NCBI GenBank assembly: GCA_002418005.1
Contig: DIDF01000079.1
Span: 80,336 to 101,960 of the forward strand
Origin: Lactobacillaceae bacterium UBA5807
Lineage (GTDB): Bacteria; Bacillota; Bacilli; Lactobacillales; Lactobacillaceae
Direction: 5' to 3'
Length of the DNA stretch: 21,625 nucleotides
In this document: piece after piece, positions 20,577 to 21,625 of the stretch
Layout: every line of letters starts with the position of its first letter
How positions within the stretch are numbered: the first letter of the stretch is position 1
Position numbers and translations under genes: made by a program
Notes under the pieces: model-generated
Database searches by the model: none
What the model was told of the DNA's origin: nothing
What the model saw: only the letters and a program-made list of their open reading frames with translations

Positions 20577-21584
20577 ATGGCAAAAAAGTTAATCGAATAT
20601 TATGACCATCTGAATTCCAAAGGCAATTACAAAGCAATCAACTGGGATCAGGTTAGTGATGAAATCGACAAGAGCACTTGGGAAAAATTAACTGAACAGT
20701 TTTGGCTTGACACTCGAATTCCAGTTTCAAACGACCTGAAGGATTGGCGAACTTTAGATGATGATCACCAATGGGTTGTTGGTCATATCTTTGGTGGATT
20801 AACCTTACTGGATACTCTTCAATCACAAGATGGTTTAGCAGCAATCAGAAAACACGTTATTACTCCTCATGAAAATGCAGTTTTAAACAACATTCAGTTC
20901 ATGGAAAGTGTTCATGCCAAGAGCTATTCAACCATTTTTGAAACTTTAAATACCCCAGAACAGATTGATGAGATTTTTGACTGGTCTGACAGCGAAGAAT
21001 TTCTTCAATTTAAAGCTAAAAAGATTTTTAATATTTACCATAGTGATACTATCGATCCTTTGAAGCAAAAAATTGCCAATGTATTCTTGGAAACTTACTT
21101 GTTCTATTCTGGTTTTTATACGCCTTTGTATTACTTAGGCCACAACAAGTTAGCCAACGTTGCCGAAATTATTAAATTAATTCTCCGTGACGAAAGTGTC
21201 CATGGTACCTACATTGGTTATAAGTTCCAGATTGGCTATAACAAGTTAAGAGAAGCTGACCCTAAGGCAGCTGATGATCTTAAAGACTGGATGTTCAACT
21301 TCCTCTATGAACTTTATGATAACGAAGAGAAATATGTCCATATGGTTTATGATCAGGTTGGCTGGAGCGATGATGTCTTAACATTTACCAGATACAATGC
21401 TAATAAGGCACTAATGAACCTGGGCCAAGATCCAATGTTCCCTGATACTGCCGAAGATGTCAACCCAATCGTTATGAACGGGATTTCCACAGCAACTGCT
21501 AACCATGACTTCTTTAGTCAAGTTGGTAATGGTTATCGACTTGGACAAGTTGAACCGATGAAAGATAGCGACTACGATTATTAA
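20577..21584 (+). CDS. nrdF: Class Ib ribonucleotide reductase beta subunit NrdF
   Basis: NrdF holds the di-metal tyrosyl radical cofactor that starts catalysis in NrdE. The 335-residue product has the expected ligands D79, E110, H113, E172, E206 and H209, and the radical tyrosine Y117 (FMESVHAKSYSTIF), spaced as in Salmonella NrdF. LETYLFYSGFYTPLYYLG and RDESVHGTYIGYKFQ are typical class Ib segments; the C-terminus ends in acidic/aromatic SDYDY, as needed to dock on NrdE. AAGGAG lies 8 bases upstream of the ATG, 20 bases after nrdE. Metal loading (Mn with NrdI, or Fe) cannot be read from sequence. Confidence 0.98.
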   Translation: MAKKLIEYYDHLNSKGNYKAINWDQVSDEIDKSTWEKLTEQFWLDTRIPVSNDLKDWRTLDDDHQWVVGHIFGGLTLLDTLQSQDGLAAIRKHVITPHENAVLNNIQFMESVHAKSYSTIFETLNTPEQIDEIFDWSDSEEFLQFKAKKIFNIYHSDTIDPLKQKIANVFLETYLFYSGFYTPLYYLGHNKLANVAEIIKLILRDESVHGTYIGYKFQIGYNKLREADPKAADDLKDWMFNFLYELYDNEEKYVHMVYDQVGWSDDVLTFTRYNANKALMNLGQDPMFPDTAEDVNPIVMNGISTATANHDFFSQVGNGYRLGQVEPMKDSDYDY

Positions 21585-21610
21585 TCATAATCACAGATAA
21601 TGATTTTCTT
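21583..21610 (+). terminator. Possible weak terminator after nrdF
   Basis: AATCATAATC (21583-21592) pairs with GATAATGATT (21596-21605) apart from one mismatch, with loop ACA, and is followed by TTCTT. The stem is AT-rich and overlaps the nrdF stop codon, so it may not end transcription fully. Confidence 0.35.
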
Positions 21611-21625
21611 AAAATAAAAGTGTCA

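Noticed and set aside
1..21625. CRISPR arrays, insertion sequences, integrase or phage genes, toxin-antitoxin pairs, defence systems
   Set aside because: Searched by eye on both strands: there are no spaced direct repeats, no transposase-like frame and no such motifs. The window is conserved housekeeping sequence.

Overview
The window is core chromosome of a low-GC member of the Lactobacillales, most likely Lactobacillaceae. Evidence: gene order tadA-ffs-dnaX-ybaB-recR-yaaL followed by tmk-darA-holB-yabA-rsmI and tsaB-rimI-tsaD-ydiF-rex-groES-groEL, a CIRCE-controlled groESL, an acyl-ACP thioesterase inside the tsaB cluster, class Ib nrdHEF with a CMQC NrdH, AT-rich intergenic DNA, strong AGGAGG-type ribosome sites and many TTG starts. 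I cannot name a species. There are 24 protein genes (23 complete, one cut by the left edge) and one RNA gene. I see no tRNA, rRNA, insertion sequence, phage gene or CRISPR, and no stretch over 300 bases lacks a gene.

Layout. 1-1265 (-): most of a KimA-type potassium transporter. 1266-3512 (-): groES-groEL with a clear sigma-A promoter, CIRCE and a hairpin terminator. 3541-4423: rex (-) and the divergent ABC-F gene ydiF (+, to 6379), separated by a region carrying Rex-like half-sites. 6392-6431: hairpin between convergent ydiF and tsaD. 6440-12826 (-): a tightly packed nine-gene operon tmk-darA-holB-yabA-rsmI-acyl-ACP thioesterase-tsaB-rimI-tsaD. 12971-16022 (-): dnaX-ybaB-recR-yaaL with its own promoter and terminator. 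16115-16555 (-): a GNAT gene set between dnaX and the SRP RNA gene (about 16670-16760). 16781-17894 (-): tadA and an RsmC-like methyltransferase. 17958-21625 (+): an NrdR-box promoter and nrdH-nrdE-nrdF.

Functions meet in several places. DnaX, HolB, YabA, RecR, Tmk and NrdHEF serve DNA replication, repair and dNTP supply. TsaB/TsaD (t6A), TadA (wobble inosine), RsmI, RimI, the RsmC-like enzyme and YdiF serve translation. GroESL, SRP RNA and Rex serve folding, targeting and redox control. DarA is a c-di-AMP-binding PII-like protein and KimA is a c-di-AMP-controlled potassium importer in Bacillus, so two nodes of one second-messenger network lie in the window.

No new system is evident. The points most worth checking are a canonical A-AAA-AAG slippery heptamer in dnaX with a nearby -1 stop codon, a U-tailed hairpin just upstream of the GNAT start, three copies of a Rex-like 10-mer confined to intergenic DNA around rex, and the absence of nrdI from the nrdHEF cluster.
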